DNA from: Glaciecola sp. 33A
GTDB taxonomy: Bacteria > Pseudomonadota > Gammaproteobacteria > Enterobacterales > Alteromonadaceae
Assembly: GCF_002836745.1 (NCBI RefSeq)
Contig: NZ_PJAR01000024.1
Span: forward strand, 327,174 to 391,173
DNA length: 64,000 nucleotides
Reading direction: 5' to 3'
The notes below the pieces were generated by a model. That model ran no database searches and was not told the DNA's origin. It saw only the letters and a list, made by a program, of their open reading frames with translations. A program made the translations under genes and the position numbers. Shown here piece by piece: positions 45,033 through 53,070 of the stretch (positions are counted from its first letter, which is position 1; each line of letters starts with the position of its first letter).

Positions 45033-45336
45033 AGTTCTTTCTCTCAAGAGTCACTCTCATCTGTTTTTAATGAGTTATTTTCGGGTTCGCAAGCATTCGT
45101 TGTTTGGTCCTCGCTAGTTAACATTAGTTGTTGTATGAACGCCAAACGAGTATATTTCGACCTAAATGGTTAACGTAAGGAGACATGGAATGTTTAGTCA
45201 TAACCGTAATAAATTCGGGCAACATAACAATCACATCAACTCACTCGCTGCGCTCGCTGGGAAAATTTTACGGTCGCATTTCGCTGCGCTCAAAAGCTGC
45301 GCCCATAAAATTTCCCGTTATGTGGGGTGTTATGTT
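45033..45336 (+). repeat. Cassette repeat unit, copy 2
   Basis: Second copy of the roughly 300-bp unit. It carries GGTTAACGTAAGGAGACATGG, whose parts AAGGAG and ATG form a proper translation start for a 51-codon frame (MECLVITVINSGN...) running through the hairpin to 45350. In another frame MVNVRRHGMFSHNRN (45166-45357) is conserved with copies 1 and 3. Confidence 0.85.
45221..45336 (+). other. attC-like recombination site 2
   Basis: R'' AACATAAC (45221-45228) is perfectly complementary to R' GTTATGTT (45329-45336). Inner arms GGGAAAATTTTA and TAAAATTTCCC pair with one bulge. The loop between them has ATTTCGCTGCGCTC. The next gene starts 18 bases after R'. Confidence 0.6.
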
Positions 45337-45353
45337 TTGGAAGATTTAAATAT

Positions 45354-45656
45354 ATGAATTTAAGTATGGTAAAGATACTTACTTTGATATTTGTAAGTGC
45401 CATTTTAGTGTCATTCATTTTCATCTCAAATGAGGCAAGAAAAGAAATTTACTACCTTTGCGGCAACTTCAATAAAGGTGTTTCATACTTAAGCGTGACG
45501 AGGCAATTAGATACTATCAGTCTCTCGCGTTATAAAATTCAAGACCTAGGCATTAATAAGCAAATTGTGCATAGCAGCAATCTTAACTTTCATTTCTTTA
45601 AATGCACCATTAGATTCGATATAAATGGAAAGGTAATCGCTGCGGTTTATACCTAG
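45354..45656 (+). CDS. Cassette gene: small membrane-anchored protein, unknown
   Basis: A 100-residue protein starting MNLSMVKILTLIFVSAILVS, one N-terminal membrane segment (residues about 5-25), followed by a soluble domain with YYLCGNFNKGVSYLSVTRQL and a C-terminal strand pair FFKCTIRFDINGKVIAAVYT. It looks like an anchored lumenal or periplasmic domain. The ATG at 45354 follows GGAAG; the frame is open further upstream into the attC-like site. It lies between attC-like site 2 and repeat copy 3. No family recognised. Confidence 0.55.
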   Translation: MNLSMVKILTLIFVSAILVSFIFISNEARKEIYYLCGNFNKGVSYLSVTRQLDTISLSRYKIQDLGINKQIVHSSNLNFHFFKCTIRFDINGKVIAAVYT

Positions 45657-45677
45657 CTAATAAAGCTAGCAATGTTG

Positions 45678-45985
45678 CAAGCTCGTTCTTTCAAGGGTCA
45701 CGCTCATCTGTTTTTAGTAAGTTATTTTCGGGTTCGCGAGCATTCGTTGTTTGGTTCTTGCTGGTCAACATCAGTTGTTGTTTTAAATTCGAACAAGTAT
45801 TATTTTACCAAAATGGATAACGTAAGGAGACATGGATTGTTTTATCAAAACCGCAATGATTTCGGGCAACATAACAATCACATCAACTCACTCGCCGCGC
45901 TCGCTGGGAAAATTTTATGGTCGCATTTCGCGTTGCTCAAAAGCTGCGCCCATAAAATTTCCCGTTATGTGGGGTGTTATGTTTC
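45678..45985 (+). repeat. Cassette repeat unit, copy 3
   Basis: Third copy. AAGGAG followed by ATG (45831) opens a frame MDCFIKTAMISGN through the hairpin, as in copy 2. In the other frame MDNVRRHGLFYQNRN (from 45813) matches copies 1 and 2. A longer open frame back to 45672 (YFRVREHSLFGSCWST) is broken by stops in copies 1 and 2, so an ancestral reading frame may have covered the block. Confidence 0.85.
45868..45983 (+). other. attC-like recombination site 3
   Basis: R'' AACATAAC (45868-45875) pairs perfectly with R' GTTATGTT (45976-45983); inner arms GGGAAAATTTTA and TAAAATTTCCC as in site 2. It differs from site 2 by few substitutions (CGCCGCGCTC for CGCTGCGCTC in the left spacer; TATGG for TACGG after the inner arm). 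Confidence 0.6.
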
Positions 45986-45998
45986 AAGGTAGGTTCAG

Positions 45999-46439
45999 TT
46001 GACTTTTACAACTAGTATTGAAAATTTAATGATACCTGACTATTACTCTAAATCTTTGGAAGTAACAGGGGCGATTGAATTGGTCTTGATGAAAAGTAAG
46101 TCTTTGGGCCGTCATGTTTTAGTAGTCAAATCACTTGATGAAATTTTGGATTTATCGGCTGAAATAGCAATAGTCAGAAATGAAGTGAGCAAACTAACAA
46201 ATGCTTTTTGGATCTTTAGAGAGGTTGGAGCATACATTGTGTTTCGAGTTAATCAGCTACCTGAATTAAAACCTACCGATATTAAAGTAGATAGAACAGG
46301 CTTCCATGCTGTAATAGTTCAAGGAGTTCATTTTGTCTCAGCTTCTGGGCAGCATTTGTACAATCATACAAAGTGGTTAAATCATACTTTTGGTGGCGGA
46401 GCTGGCATCGCACAAAGGATCGAGTCAATTGAAACATAA
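45999..46439 (+). CDS. Cassette gene: hypothetical protein
   Basis: A 146-residue protein, probably starting at TTG 45999 with AGGTAGG upstream (ATG at 46029 is the alternative). It appears soluble with mixed alpha/beta character (GAIELVLMKSKSLGRHVLVV; EVGAYIVFRVNQLPELKPT; FHAVIVQGVHFVSASGQHLY) and a glycine-rich FGGGAGI near the end. No family recognised. Its stop codon lies inside the R'' arm of attC-like site 4, which is common for cassette genes. It starts 15 bases after site 3. Confidence 0.6.
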   Translation: MTFTTSIENLMIPDYYSKSLEVTGAIELVLMKSKSLGRHVLVVKSLDEILDLSAEIAIVRNEVSKLTNAFWIFREVGAYIVFRVNQLPELKPTDIKVDRTGFHAVIVQGVHFVSASGQHLYNHTKWLNHTFGGGAGIAQRIESIET

Positions 46440-46500
46440 CAAAAACATTAACCGGACACAGACAAGAGCAGCCAGCGCCGGTTATGTAGGGTGTTAATGT
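46433..46500 (+). other. attC-like recombination site 4
   Basis: A compact 68-bp site: R'' AACATAAC (46433-46440), L'' TTAACCGG (46448-46455), loop, L' CCGGTTA (46478-46484), R' GTTAATGT (46493-46500). TAACCGG and CCGGTTA are perfectly complementary and L'' has one extra base, as in canonical attC sites. It differs from sites 1-3 in loop and lacks the conserved upstream block. Confidence 0.65.
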
Positions 46501-46670
46501 CTGCTATAGAGCGTAGCCCTATCAGAAACCGAATATCCCCAATGACAACTGATCGCTCTAAGGAGACTAAATCTTCGAAAATAGCTACGTCGCCTAACTG
46601 CCCATTGGCGTCATACAAGTAACATAAGGTATGGTTTTTTGAGCGTTTCGCCCAATCTATAACATTAGTC

Positions 46671-47015
46671 TTGGAAAAATTAGTTGAATTATGGTTACTT
46701 TTCCTAACCAACACATCGATGAAATTAGATTGTATTTCATGCAGTGCACCCAGCATGATTGACCGAGCTCCTCAAATCAAAGAGGCCCACGACTCTTCGA
46801 ATCGGGCATTTAGAGTGTATCTCGAAAAGAATTTTTCTGAATTAGATCTGATTCGGTCTGTTTTGCCTTCTCCGCGAATGGCTGCCGTTGGCTTGACTGC
46901 GATCATGGATGGTTTGTGGCTAGAGTGGTGTTTATCTAGTAAAACCTTTAGCGCTGATGAAGCTATTTCATTATGTGAACAATGGGTTGATGCTGCTTGG
47001 AAGCATCCTAGCTAA
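46671..47015 (+). pseudogene. C-terminal fragment of a TetR/BetI-type regulator
   Basis: The frame gives EAHDSSNRAFRVYLEKNFSE and then AAVGLTAIMDGLWLEWCLSS, FSADEAISLCEQWVDAAW. This matches the C-terminal ligand domain of BetI-like TetR repressors (ALxDGLWL, FSxEEAxxLC). The N-terminal HTH domain is missing; an ATG at 46755 or TTG at 46671 would start only the fragment. The gene was cut where the cassette array ends. It overlaps the 3' end of the convergent kinase gene by 8 bases. Confidence 0.6.
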
Positions 47016-48303
47016 TAGGAAGTTCAGCGATAAACTTAGCGCCCGATAGTTCTGAAGATTTGCAAAGCTTAATACTGCCATTATGCCAATCTAGAATGCG
47101 TTTCACTATTGCTAAGCCAAAACCATGACCTTTGTTACTGTTATTTGGGCCTCGCACAAATGGCTTGAGCAAGTCAGTGTGCAAGCTCTCATCAATTCCA
47201 TCGCCATTATCAGAAATCGATATTGTTGCCATTTTATCCTGCTTCGTTAATTTTACGCACACAATGCCATTTCCATAAGCAATTGCGTTGTGCAGCAAAT
47301 TATTTACGACCATCCTTATATAGCTCGCATCAGCAAGGACATAAAGCGTTTCTAGCGGGTTTTCATAACGTATTTCTAAGCTTTTTTCTACGTTTTCTTG
47401 TTGCACATTGCTAATGCAATTTGTTATCAACTCATCAAGATCAAGCGCTTTTTTCTCCATCGATAGCATATTTTGATCAAGGCGTGCATAGCGCAACAAA
47501 GTTTCAACTAAAGCGGTCATTTCGGCCACATTGTCACTTATTTTTTGCTCGTAAATACGACGTGTTTCGGGCTTGTCTTCCTCTCTTAGTGTATCAATTC
47601 CAAATTGAATTCTGGCCAGTGGGGTACGTAAATCATGGGATACAGCGCTACCCAATAACTTTACATCGGTAACTAAGTCGTCAATGCGTTGCGCCATATG
47701 ATTAAATTCATGTTCTATTTCACGAATATACGAAGTCGCAGAAACTTCAATACGCTGGGTTAAATCTCCCTCGCCGAATGACTTTGCAGCCTTCCTTAGT
47801 CTGATAAGTCGTATTATCAGAGGGTATACCCACAGCAACATTAAAACTGTAAGCGCCGCATAGAACAGCAATGTAAAAAGGTAATTAGTGTTGTCTTCAG
47901 TGGGGGCAATATTTTCAATTGGCGTTTTAAGTGTGAATATTTGCTCAGTGGAGGCCAAAAAATAGTGAAACGTTAAATATTCGGCACTTTCCAACAGCAA
48001 AGGCTCACCCTGTTGAAGTTGACCTAACAAACCCGCAGGTAAGGGAAGTTCAGTAATATCAATTAAGCCAACTTGGTATTCGTTATCGGACTGCTGCCAA
48101 TGTTCAATAAACGCCGTTTTATTGGATATTTGTTCAAGTGAAGAAGCTACGCCGTTGCCTAGCTGCTCCATTAACTTTAGTTTATCAACATCTCGGGTTT
48201 GCTGTTCTGTATGATATTGTTCATAGGCAATGTCAACCAACCAGCCTACGCCAAACGTTGCCGATATTGCCATCAAAATTAATGAGTAAGTGAGTACTCG
48301 CAT
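47008..48303 (-). CDS. Sensor histidine kinase (MipA/DUF3019 cluster)
   Basis: About 431 residues. Membrane segments at about 5-25 and 145-168 enclose a periplasmic sensor; then HAMP (FGEGDLTQRIEV), HisKA with the phospho-acceptor in GSAVSHDLRTPLARIQFGI, and HATPase with NNLLHNAIAYGN, DNGDGID and GHGFGLAIVKRI. I chose the ATG at 48303, with GGTAGGGG upstream; a TTG at 48324 would overlap the regulator gene. It follows the response regulator directly and forms a two-component pair with it. The signal is unknown. Confidence 0.88.
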   Translation of the reverse strand: MRVLTYSLILMAISATFGVGWLVDIAYEQYHTEQQTRDVDKLKLMEQLGNGVASSLEQISNKTAFIEHWQQSDNEYQVGLIDITELPLPAGLLGQLQQGEPLLLESAEYLTFHYFLASTEQIFTLKTPIENIAPTEDNTNYLFTLLFYAALTVLMLLWVYPLIIRLIRLRKAAKSFGEGDLTQRIEVSATSYIREIEHEFNHMAQRIDDLVTDVKLLGSAVSHDLRTPLARIQFGIDTLREEDKPETRRIYEQKISDNVAEMTALVETLLRYARLDQNMLSMEKKALDLDELITNCISNVQQENVEKSLEIRYENPLETLYVLADASYIRMVVNNLLHNAIAYGNGIVCVKLTKQDKMATISISDNGDGIDESLHTDLLKPFVRGPNNSNKGHGFGLAIVKRILDWHNGSIKLCKSSELSGAKFIAELPIS

Positions 48304-48317
48304 ATGATTAATTACCC

Positions 48318-49046
48318 CTACCAAGCGTCTTTAACAAACAAGTATCCTTTTCCCCAAATCGTTTTTATTCGCGTTGACTTAGAAGACGTATCACCCAATT
48401 TCTTTCGAAGTCGTGATATTTTTAAGTCAATTGAACGATTAAACCCGTCATAATCAAATCCTCTTAATTCTTTAATTAAGTCATTTCGAGAAACGATTTG
48501 GCCAGCTTGTTTAGCCAAAATCCACAAAAGGTCAAACTCACTGGTTGTTACTGGAATATTTTCTCCTCGTAAAGTCACAATCATAGTTTGTTTGTCTATT
48601 TCCAAACGGCTAAATGTCAGCTGTTTAACAACATCAACTATATCGTTTACCCTACCGGATGGATTAGACGCGTGTTGCTGGCGTTCCAAATGCTTGCGAA
48701 TCCTAGTTAGCAAAGCTCGGGCTCTTACAGGCTTTGTGAGGTATTCATCAGCCCCCATTTCTAGCCCAAGCACTTCGTCAATTTCCTCATCTCTAGCAGT
48801 TACCATAATAATCGTGTTAGTAAATTCTGGGCGAACAACTTTACATACATCAATACCGTCTATGCCAGGGAGCATGCCATCTAAGATAACGATATCAGGA
48901 TTATGGCTTTGAATATGAACAACGGCATCTTCACCATTGTGCATAACAGCTACAGAAAATGCTTTATTAAGCAAATATTCCTGCATCCATTGTGCTAATT
49001 CAATGTCATCCTCGACGATAAGAATGTTAGGTTTTGTTTCTTCCAT
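48318..49046 (-). CDS. OmpR-family response regulator
   Basis: A 242-residue regulator with a receiver domain (acidic pair in IVEDDIELAQW, phospho-acceptor Asp in IVILDGMLPG near residue 54, Lys in DEYLTKPVRARAL) and a C-terminal winged helix (SEFDLLWILAKQAGQIVSRN; GFNRSIDLKISRLRKKLGD; IKTIWGKGYLFV). It precedes the kinase gene and follows the DUF3019 and MipA genes on the same strand, so it probably controls this envelope cluster. Confidence 0.92.
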   Translation of the reverse strand: MEETKPNILIVEDDIELAQWMQEYLLNKAFSVAVMHNGEDAVVHIQSHNPDIVILDGMLPGIDGIDVCKVVRPEFTNTIIMVTARDEEIDEVLGLEMGADEYLTKPVRARALLTRIRKHLERQQHASNPSGRVNDIVDVVKQLTFSRLEIDKQTMIVTLRGENIPVTTSEFDLLWILAKQAGQIVSRNDLIKELRGFDYDGFNRSIDLKISRLRKKLGDTSSKSTRIKTIWGKGYLFVKDAW

Positions 49047-49061
49047 TGTTTCGATTTTCTC

Positions 49062-49472
49062 CTAGAACATTCGCCATGTTGAATGTGAGCGATTGTTTTT
49101 CTTGTAGACCCAAGCCATCTCCAATTTAGCTGAACCAAGAATGATTTTGCTATTTTGCGGCTTTAAAGAAAATACGACATTATCTTTTGCAACAATTTCG
49201 CGAGCAAAATCACCTACACGCTTTCCTTGCCAGCATTGTAGTGACGATTCTTGCTGAGATGAAAATAAACAGTAATTGCCTTGCTCTTGAAGCGACCACG
49301 TAATTTCAATGTCAACATAACAAAGACTACCCTGATTCAAAGCTATGCATTGTTTTGGGCTAATGCTTATTACCCCTTCAGTTTCTGAGGCGCTAGCATT
49401 TATCGACAATATAGAGATAACAAACACAATGAATATGTTTAGGCTTTTCGTTGCTTTAGAGTGAACTTTCAT
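49062..49472 (-). CDS. DUF3019 family exported protein
   Basis: A 136-residue protein with a signal peptide (about 1-30, ending NASA) and a body with ISPKQCIALNQGSLCYVDIEI, YCLFSSQQESSLQCW and a C-terminal AKLEMAWVYKKNNRSHSTWR. The paired cysteines and the STW(R) ending are typical of DUF3019, a family of unknown function seen next to MipA/OmpV and a two-component system in Alteromonadales. It lies 12 bases after the MipA gene and 15 before the regulator, so the four genes look like one operon. Confidence 0.78.
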   Translation of the reverse strand: MKVHSKATKSLNIFIVFVISILSINASASETEGVISISPKQCIALNQGSLCYVDIEITWSLQEQGNYCLFSSQQESSLQCWQGKRVGDFAREIVAKDNVVFSLKPQNSKIILGSAKLEMAWVYKKNNRSHSTWRMF

Positions 49473-49484
49473 ATTTCACCCCTA

Positions 49485-50351
49485 CTAAAACACATAACTA
49501 AACAAAATACCGACTTCGGTTTTTGCTTCATTACGCCCAGGTAATTGACTAGTCGCTCTAATGATAGGGCTATCAGTAATACTGTCCGCAAAATCTGTAT
49601 ATCTAACATAACTTTCAAAAAGTATGTTTTCGCTAATGGGATAACTCGCGCTCACTTGCGCAGTAACATCAAAACCACTAGTAGCATCATAACTTGGACC
49701 TCCCGCGTTTTGCAGGGCTGCACTGGGTTCGAAATAGTGTTCGAGTATTTCTTCTGAGCGATACTCTATTCCCGTTGTCGCATTTATTCCCCAATTTTTG
49801 AGCTGCCATGAATGACCCATCCACAAAGAGGCATAAACACCATCATCATAATCATTATTTAGTAACACGGGTGCCACTAGAAACTGCACGTTTGTGTTGC
49901 CAAAATTGCCTGTTGCTCGCAAGCCCAGCATTTCGCTGGCGCCGCTTTTATCAATGACTGTAAATGGCTCTAAAATGCCTTCATCATCAACAAAATTGGC
50001 AATTATTTCGGTACTTCCAAATGCTTGAATAGTCGTAAGATCAAAATTCCAATGTGTTGTGTTATAAAAATTATAACCAATGTTTAGACCCTCTTGACGT
50101 TCATTTGCACCATAGGATGCTTCAACAAACAAGCCATTTTCCATTTGATAACGACCCACTAAAAACATCGCTAAGCCATTCCGTTCGTCTTTATATGGAT
50201 TTTGATCAAACTTGTAACCAAGTCCAACTTTTAGAAAGCCTCCACTAAGGTCTTCCTGATTTTGTTCCGTCTCGGCCCAAAGTTGTGAGGAATTAAATGC
50301 TAATAAACTGAGCGTTAAAATAGTAATTACTTTTCTTTCTGACTTCTTCAT
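49485..50351 (-). CDS. MipA/OmpV family outer-membrane protein
   Basis: A 288-residue beta-barrel protein with a signal peptide (about 1-26, ending LWAE). Strands such as GGFLKVGLGYKFDQNPYKD, FLVGRYQMENGLFVEASYG and the C-terminal AKTEVGILFSYVF with terminal Phe are typical. MipA was described as a scaffold for murein enzymes, OmpV as a related porin; the exact role in this branch is unknown. First gene of the MipA / DUF3019 / regulator / kinase set. Confidence 0.83.
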   Translation of the reverse strand: MKKSERKVITILTLSLLAFNSSQLWAETEQNQEDLSGGFLKVGLGYKFDQNPYKDERNGLAMFLVGRYQMENGLFVEASYGANERQEGLNIGYNFYNTTHWNFDLTTIQAFGSTEIIANFVDDEGILEPFTVIDKSGASEMLGLRATGNFGNTNVQFLVAPVLLNNDYDDGVYASLWMGHSWQLKNWGINATTGIEYRSEEILEHYFEPSAALQNAGGPSYDATSGFDVTAQVSASYPISENILFESYVRYTDFADSITDSPIIRATSQLPGRNEAKTEVGILFSYVF

Positions 50352-50763
50352 GTTCCACCCTTGTTAGTTGTTAAGTATTAGTTCACGAAGAAATGATAGA
50401 GAAGTTGATAGTAAATAGACGTAACACTGTTGGTCAATATGTACCAATTTGTATCCTTAATGAATTAGATGGGAATGAAGGCAAATGTAAATCCAGTATT
50501 TGAGATCTAGTATGTCGTGTTTGCAGAAAGTATTTACAGAGCTTATTTTTATAGTGGTCTGATTTTTTTAGGCCGCCAGATTAACACTACTCCTACTTTT
50601 TATTGATGGCAACAACCAGCCAATAAGGAGTATAAGAAGAATAAACAGTATACCTGATCTATTCAACAGGGCTTGATTTTGTTGGGTTCAGGGTCATTTA
50701 ACTGACTTTTGGAACAGGTCGACGGATGAAAAAGTCAGGATTTAATAGCGTTAGGTATGGGTT
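50352..50763. other. Gap between MipA gene and IS91 end
   Basis: No gene. The region 50352-50560 should hold the MipA promoter. From about 50650 to 50763, TGAACCCAACAAAATCAAGC and following bases (minus strand) probably belong to the downstream end of the IS91-type element, but no exact terminus could be fixed. Confidence 0.35.
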
Positions 50764-52157
50764 TTATCCGGTAATGTCTATGTTGAAGACACGCCTGAGG
50801 CGTTGGGCAGTCCCTGCTAGCCAACTCATGCTCCTAGCGTGATAAGGCTTATCAGATTGGCTGTGTTCTTTATTGACTCGTTTAGGGCTGTTTTCTCTCT
50901 CGCTGTGAAGCAGACGTTGTGAAGCCGTAACCTGTGCTCTAAGGTTACTGTTGGGCGCGAATACGCCGAAGAACCTTGTAAGGTTGAGTCTAGGTGGTGG
51001 AATTAGTGCGGCTAGTTTGCCAATAAAATCGATTGGCGAGAAGAATATATGGCACGCCGGTTACCGGTTGTGCCATCTCTATAAGGCGTCTTCAATTCAT
51101 ATAGTACTTGCCCGTGTTGGGTCATGCTTAAACGCTGCTCGCTGATAGCGGGACGACTGATGTATCGGCAAAGTCTTTCTAGCTTGTCTGGCTCAAGGGC
51201 ATTGGCGAACACTCCAGCATGTAAGGAGAAACCGGAAGTGTTGGCTAACTGACCGTATTCACCGTCGCTACTGGCAGGTAGGGTTTGCAATGTAAATACC
51301 TTTTGTCCTTGTTGTGGTCCTAAAGCTATGCGGTAACTGACTGAAGCGCCTTGTAGTTGCAGCAAACTATCTTCGTCATCGATAGGTAGATTTAGGTAGG
51401 TGTTATCCATGTCGCGAACCACGAGACCTGCTTTTTCTAAATACCTGGCGATGCGATGGCTGATGGTGTGAACCAGCGTTACCATGTCGTCATGCGAAGG
51501 GGCCTTGATGCGGGTAAAGGTTGTGCCACCCCAAGGGTTTTCACTAATCGCTCCTTCTAAAAACAGCATGTGAAAGTGGATATTTAGATTCAGTGCGCTA
51601 CCGAATCGCTGAATGAGGGTGACAGCACCCGTTTTTGCTTGTTTGTTAGAAAATCCAGCGCATCCCACAATGTGAGTGGAAATGGCACGGTGAATGATAG
51701 ACATGACTTTACTTAATTCAGTAGGATATCGGGCTAGTAACAAGCGAAGTGGGATGGGTAAGCTCAATACCCACTGGCGAATAGGGTAGCCGTGTAGTAC
51801 ATCATCGACCAACAAAGCGGCACTTTCAGCCATTCTTCTAGCTCCGCAACTGGGGCAAAACCCCCTGCGCTTGCAGCTAAAGGTAACCAGTTTCTCATGC
51901 TTACAGTCACCGCATACTACCCGTATAAAACCATGTTCAAGACGACCACAACGCAAAAAATCATTAAACTCTCGTTCTACATACTTGGGTAAGTATTTTC
52001 CTTGCTCGGCTAAGTTTGCTGTAAATTCAGGGTAGTATCGTTCGACCAATTGATAAAGTAGCGTGGTTTCAGGGCGGTGCCGTTTGTACTTTTGTTCTTG
52101 ATGTATTGCCAGCACTGCCTTCATCCTTGAATAGTGACATTCAAGGGTTTCAAACAA
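50764..52157 (-). mobile_element. IS91-family element with frameshifted, truncated transposase
   Basis: The transposase frame starts at 52157. Its zinc-binding N-terminus has CGDCKHEKLVTFSCKRRG and CPSCGARR, the HUH-type motif is IHFHMLF near residue 198, and a Y-containing RYISRPAISEQRL follows, all marks of IS91 Y2-type transposases. After YELKTPYRDGTT the frame shifts at about 51055 (the original frame ends at 51012). The next frame continues IFFSPIDFIGKLAALIPPP, LTRFFGVFAPNS and RLRRVFNID to a stop at 50764, before the usual C-terminal CxxCGG motif. Inactive by sequence. Confidence 0.85.
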
Positions 52158-52410
52158 GCGTTTAGAAAACGACTGAACAATCGGCCTGATTTTCGATGCA
52201 GTATCTCCGTATCAAACTGAAATGTCCGCTCCAGGGAGTGACAATTCGAAAATCCAATATGACCGCTTATCGCTGGCTTTGCAGTCATTTCCAGCAAAAG
52301 TTTAACGACAGGTAACTGCCCTTTTTTGCCTGATTAGGTAAGATCATCATATTGTATATTTTGTCAAATCATAACGGGCTTGAATACGTCATAAGCCGAC
52401 TGTCACTGCT
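52158..52410. other. Spacer upstream of the IS91 transposase
   Basis: No gene. It should contain the upstream end of the IS91-type element, but the boundary cannot be set without a second copy. Near 52376, CGGGCTTGAATACGTC and ATAAGCCGAC resemble ATAAGCCGAC at about 43917. Confidence 0.3.
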
Positions 52411-52437
52411 TTTTAGCCAATTGGCGCTTTGTGCCAA
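52411..52437. repeat. Dispersed 27-bp repeat C, copy 2
   Basis: Identical over 27 bases to 33271-33297. It abuts the decayed attC-like site at 52449-52500. Confidence 0.65.
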
Positions 52438-52448
52438 AAGCGGACGTT

Positions 52449-52500
52449 CTTAGCGCCTCACATAAACGACGCTAGGTGCTTTTGCCTGTGTCCGGTTCAT
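52449..52500 (-). other. Decayed attC-like site on the minus strand
   Basis: Read on the minus strand the sequence AACCGGACACAGGCAAAAGC is nearly the same as AACCGGACACAGACAAGAGC at 46450-46469 in attC-like site 4. The similarity continues through TAGCG, TTTATGTGAGGCG against CAGCG, GTTATGTAGGGTG. The outer arms are no longer complementary. It lies about 50 bases after the stop of the DUF2845 gene on the same strand. Confidence 0.5.
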
Positions 52501-52549
52501 AGTTTATTCTGTGCCTCGAATTCGAAGAGACAAAAGTTTATGTGATTTT

Positions 52550-52825
52550 TTATTTGATAGTTCCCATATGTACCACTTTTCCATTGCTAAATGAGATAAT
52601 GTAATCCTTACGCTTGATTGTGTAGAGTAAATCCTCACTTTTAACCATATTATCGCCAGAAGTAACATCCGTATATTTGGGTTGACCGCAATATGAAATC
52701 ACTTCTAATTTGCTTGTACCAGATGTAACCCATCCGCCTTTGCACTTAATATTGCTTACCCGATTAGTGTCTTGAGCAAAAGCAGTAAGACTAAATAATA
52801 TAAAAAGTACTCCGAAATAACGCAT
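52550..52825 (-). CDS. DUF2845-type exported protein, possible cassette gene
   Basis: A 91-residue protein with a signal peptide (MRYFGVLFILFSLTAFAQ). The mature part has NIKCKGGWVTSGTSKLEVIS, YCGQP and a C-terminal YIISFSNGKVVHMG, the plan of DUF2845 proteins, in which CGxP follows a glycine-rich opening. I chose the ATG at 52825 with AAAGAGGAA upstream. A decayed attC-like site follows on the same strand, so it may be a stranded cassette. Function of the family unknown. Confidence 0.65.
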   Translation of the reverse strand: MRYFGVLFILFSLTAFAQDTNRVSNIKCKGGWVTSGTSKLEVISYCGQPKYTDVTSGDNMVKSEDLLYTIKRKDYIISFSNGKVVHMGTIK

Positions 52826-52887
52826 AATAAAAATTCCTCTTTTTACCAATATATTAATAGAGTTTAAACCACCTAATTCAGTTTTGC

Positions 52888-53070
52888 TTAACCAACTGTG
52901 TCATAACAGTCTATTAATGTGACCACTTCACTTGAAAGGTCACATGCCTTACAAGCTAGATTACCTTTAAAAAGCAGAAAATCCAATGTCTGCAATTCGC
53001 TTACACTATCAAAATATTGTCTAAATTTTTCGTATATATTTACAGAGCCAACGGCGGTTTTTAGGCTCAC
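52888..53070 (-). CDS. Possible small hypothetical gene
   Basis: A 60-codon frame starting at GTG: MSLKTAVGSVNIYEKFRQYF then LDFLLFKGNLACKACDLSSE and VVTLIDCYDTVG. It has a CxxC pair and protein-like composition and lies on the same strand just upstream of the DUF2845 gene. There is no clear ribosome-binding site and I recognise no family. Confidence 0.28.
   Translation of the reverse strand: MSLKTAVGSVNIYEKFRQYFDSVSELQTLDFLLFKGNLACKACDLSSEVVTLIDCYDTVG

Noticed and set aside
44466-45985. Three spaced repeats considered as a CRISPR array
   Set aside because: Repeats are about 300 bp with coding spacers of 230-340 bp and a large internal hairpin; no cas genes. The attC-like reading fits better.
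44466-45985. Repeat hairpins considered as retron msr-msd RNA
   Set aside because: No reverse transcriptase gene is in the window, and the hairpin arms have the paired outer and inner boxes of attC sites.
46448-46756. Minus-strand frame of 102 codons between attC-like site 4 and the TetR fragment
   Set aside because: It runs through the attC-like site, has no ribosome-binding site and matches no family; a decayed cassette is possible but not supportable.
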